DNA of 43,479 bases from an uncultured Bacillaceae bacterium (GTDB lineage: Bacteria; Bacillota; Bacilli; Bacillales; Cytobacillaceae). A program made the position numbers and the translations under genes. The notes beneath the pieces are model-generated. The model did no database searches and was not told where the DNA came from. It saw only the letters and a program-made list of their open reading frames with translations. The stretch lies in assembly GCA_937995745.1 (NCBI GenBank), contig CALKIU010000044.1, positions 1-43,479 on the forward strand, given 5' to 3'. Below, in pieces: positions 42,825 to 43,479 of this stretch (position 1 is the first letter of the stretch; every line of letters starts with the position of its first letter).

Positions 42825-42847
42825 GTGTACTCCTCCTTTGTCCTCTT

Positions 42848-42913
42848 ACGTAAGCGTTTTCTTTTCCGGAGGCGTCTGCATCCCGGCGCCCGGGCCGGAA
42901 AAGGGGCTTACGT
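42848..42913 (-). promoter_or_regulatory. 66-nt hairpin in the hpf 5' leader
   Basis: ACGTAAGC pairs with GCTTACGT at the outside (42913-42906 with 42855-42848), CTTTTCCGG with CCGGAAAAG inside, and CCCGG with CCGGG at the top. It ends about ten bases before the ribosome binding site, with no T-run, so it is not a terminator. Confidence 0.7.
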
Positions 42914-42924
42914 GGTAGTAAGAT

Positions 42925-42966
42925 TATTATACTACTTAATTCTATTTTAGCCTAAAGAATACCTCC
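42925..42966 (-). promoter_or_regulatory. Sigma-H-like promoter of hpf
   Basis: On the minus strand GGAGGTATT (42966-42958), 12 bases, ATAGAATTA (42945-42937). This matches RNAGGAWWW-N12-RNNGAATWW at all but one position. A sigma-A TATAAT (42931-42926) also lies downstream. Confidence 0.65.
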
Positions 42967-43330
42967 CGAAACAAGAAAAAAGTATGGCAAATTCTTAACA
43001 AAATTTTTTGCCAGAAAAACAAAAAAATTCTAATATTTTTGCCGGCGGCTTGTTTGCGGCCCGGGCCTGTGTAAGGAGCGGGTGTCCAAATGATGCGCGA
43101 GAAATGATAGTTTGATAAGATAATAGATTCATTTTCGCATTGCCGGTTTCTGCTTGCGGGCCGCAATCGGAAAGCGGCGGGCCGGTGACCGCTGCTCCCC
43201 GCTTTTATGAAACTTTTAAAGAGAGCAAAACGAAGGTATAAGAGTGGAACATCGTCTTTAAAACGGCTCTATGGAGCCAAAGTGATGAGAATATGGAGGG
43301 AAGATGTTCCCATGAACGCCCCGTGAGAAT
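42967..43330. other. Gene-free region upstream of hpf
   Basis: No gene. An inverted pair GGAACATC (about 43247-43254)/GATGTTCC (about 43302-43309) encloses GGCTC/GAGCC, suggesting a structured RNA on either strand, but I cannot name a family. Confidence 0.35.
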
Positions 43331-43385
43331 AAAAAACCGGGGCATTGTCCTCATGAGAAACAATAAGCCGCTGAAAACGCCCCGG
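43331..43385 (-). terminator. Terminator beside the group II intron
   Basis: On the minus strand CCGGGGC (43385-43379) pairs with GCCCCGG (43343-43337), with an inner ATTGT/ACAAT helix, followed by TTTTTTATTC. Confidence 0.7.
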
Positions 43386-43425
43386 ATGCCGCAAAAGCCA
43401 ACCTGCCCCGTGCTCCCGAAAAATA

Positions 43426-43479
43426 ATCGAGTAGGAGGGAGTGATTAACTCCCGTCCTCTCACACCACCGTACGTACGG
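43426..43479 (-). mobile_element. 3' end of a group II intron, cut by the window edge
   Basis: On the minus strand the edge sequence reads CCGTACGTACGG, TGGTGTGAGAGGACGG, then GGGAGTTAATCACTCCC and TCCTACTCGAT. This is the usual end of bacterial group II introns that carry a reverse transcriptase: the last part of domain V, the GTGTGAGAGG linker and domain VI with its CTAC branch region and an AT 3' end. The intron body and reverse transcriptase would lie beyond the window. The exact 3' junction (about 43426) is inferred. Confidence 0.7.

Noticed and set aside
42967..43080. Sigma-B promoter for hpf
   Set aside because: No GTTTAA-N12-14-GGGWAW pair was found upstream on the minus strand, although the B. 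subtilis homologue has one.

Overview
The window is chromosomal DNA from a Bacillaceae species, most likely a moderately thermophilic, mid-GC relative of Geobacillus/Caldibacillus. The basis is gene order and protein similarity recalled from Bacillus subtilis: hprK-lgt-yvoD-ppaX-yvoF, yvlB/yvlD, uvrBA, minJ, ctpB, ftsEX, cccB, yvjA, prfB, secA and hpf all occur in the order expected for the yvo/yvl/uvr/yvj/sec neighbourhood of that chromosome. Nearly all of these genes are on the minus strand. The species name is inference.

Left third (1-13.7 kb): the HPr kinase operon (hprK, lgt, yvoD, ppaX, yvoF, with overlapping junctions at the distal end), then the envelope-stress-like pair yvlB/yvlD, then the SOS repair pair uvrB-uvrA, preceded by an MFS exporter. 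Middle (13.7-26.3 kb): a DoxX membrane protein, a small RNA that looks like RoxS/RsaE with a Rex-like operator, the fosfomycin-resistance enzyme fosB, the division protein minJ, a class A penicillin-binding protein, a complete sulfate ABC importer (sbp-cysT-cysW-cysA) behind a long structured leader ending in an intrinsic terminator, a cluster of seven DnaA boxes, and ctpB. 26.3-33 kb: a decayed ISL3-type insertion sequence, then an M23 peptidase of EnvC/CwlO type next to ftsX-ftsE, then cccB and yvjA. Right part (34.5-43.5 kb): prfB with its programmed frameshift, secA, a separate SEC-C protein, a chrA pair in which one partner carries a repetitive tail, hpf under a sigma-H-like promoter, and the 3' end of a group II intron at the right edge.

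The genes cover a few themes: peptidoglycan and division (lgt, PBP, minJ, ftsEX with its hydrolase, ctpB), protein export and translation (secA, prfB, hpf), DNA repair (uvrBA), carbon and phosphate regulation (hprK, ppaX) and sulfur import (sbp-cysTWA).

The most unusual property is in the spaces between genes. At least six intergenic regions hold degenerate, short-period tandem repeats with different unit lengths (about 20, 20, 35, 54, 52 and 32 bp). Two of the arrays share a GC-run/A-run core, and a similar repetitive pattern appears inside the coding tail of one chrA gene. The best candidates for something undescribed are these arrays, the leader of the sulfate operon, and the DnaA-box cluster beside it.
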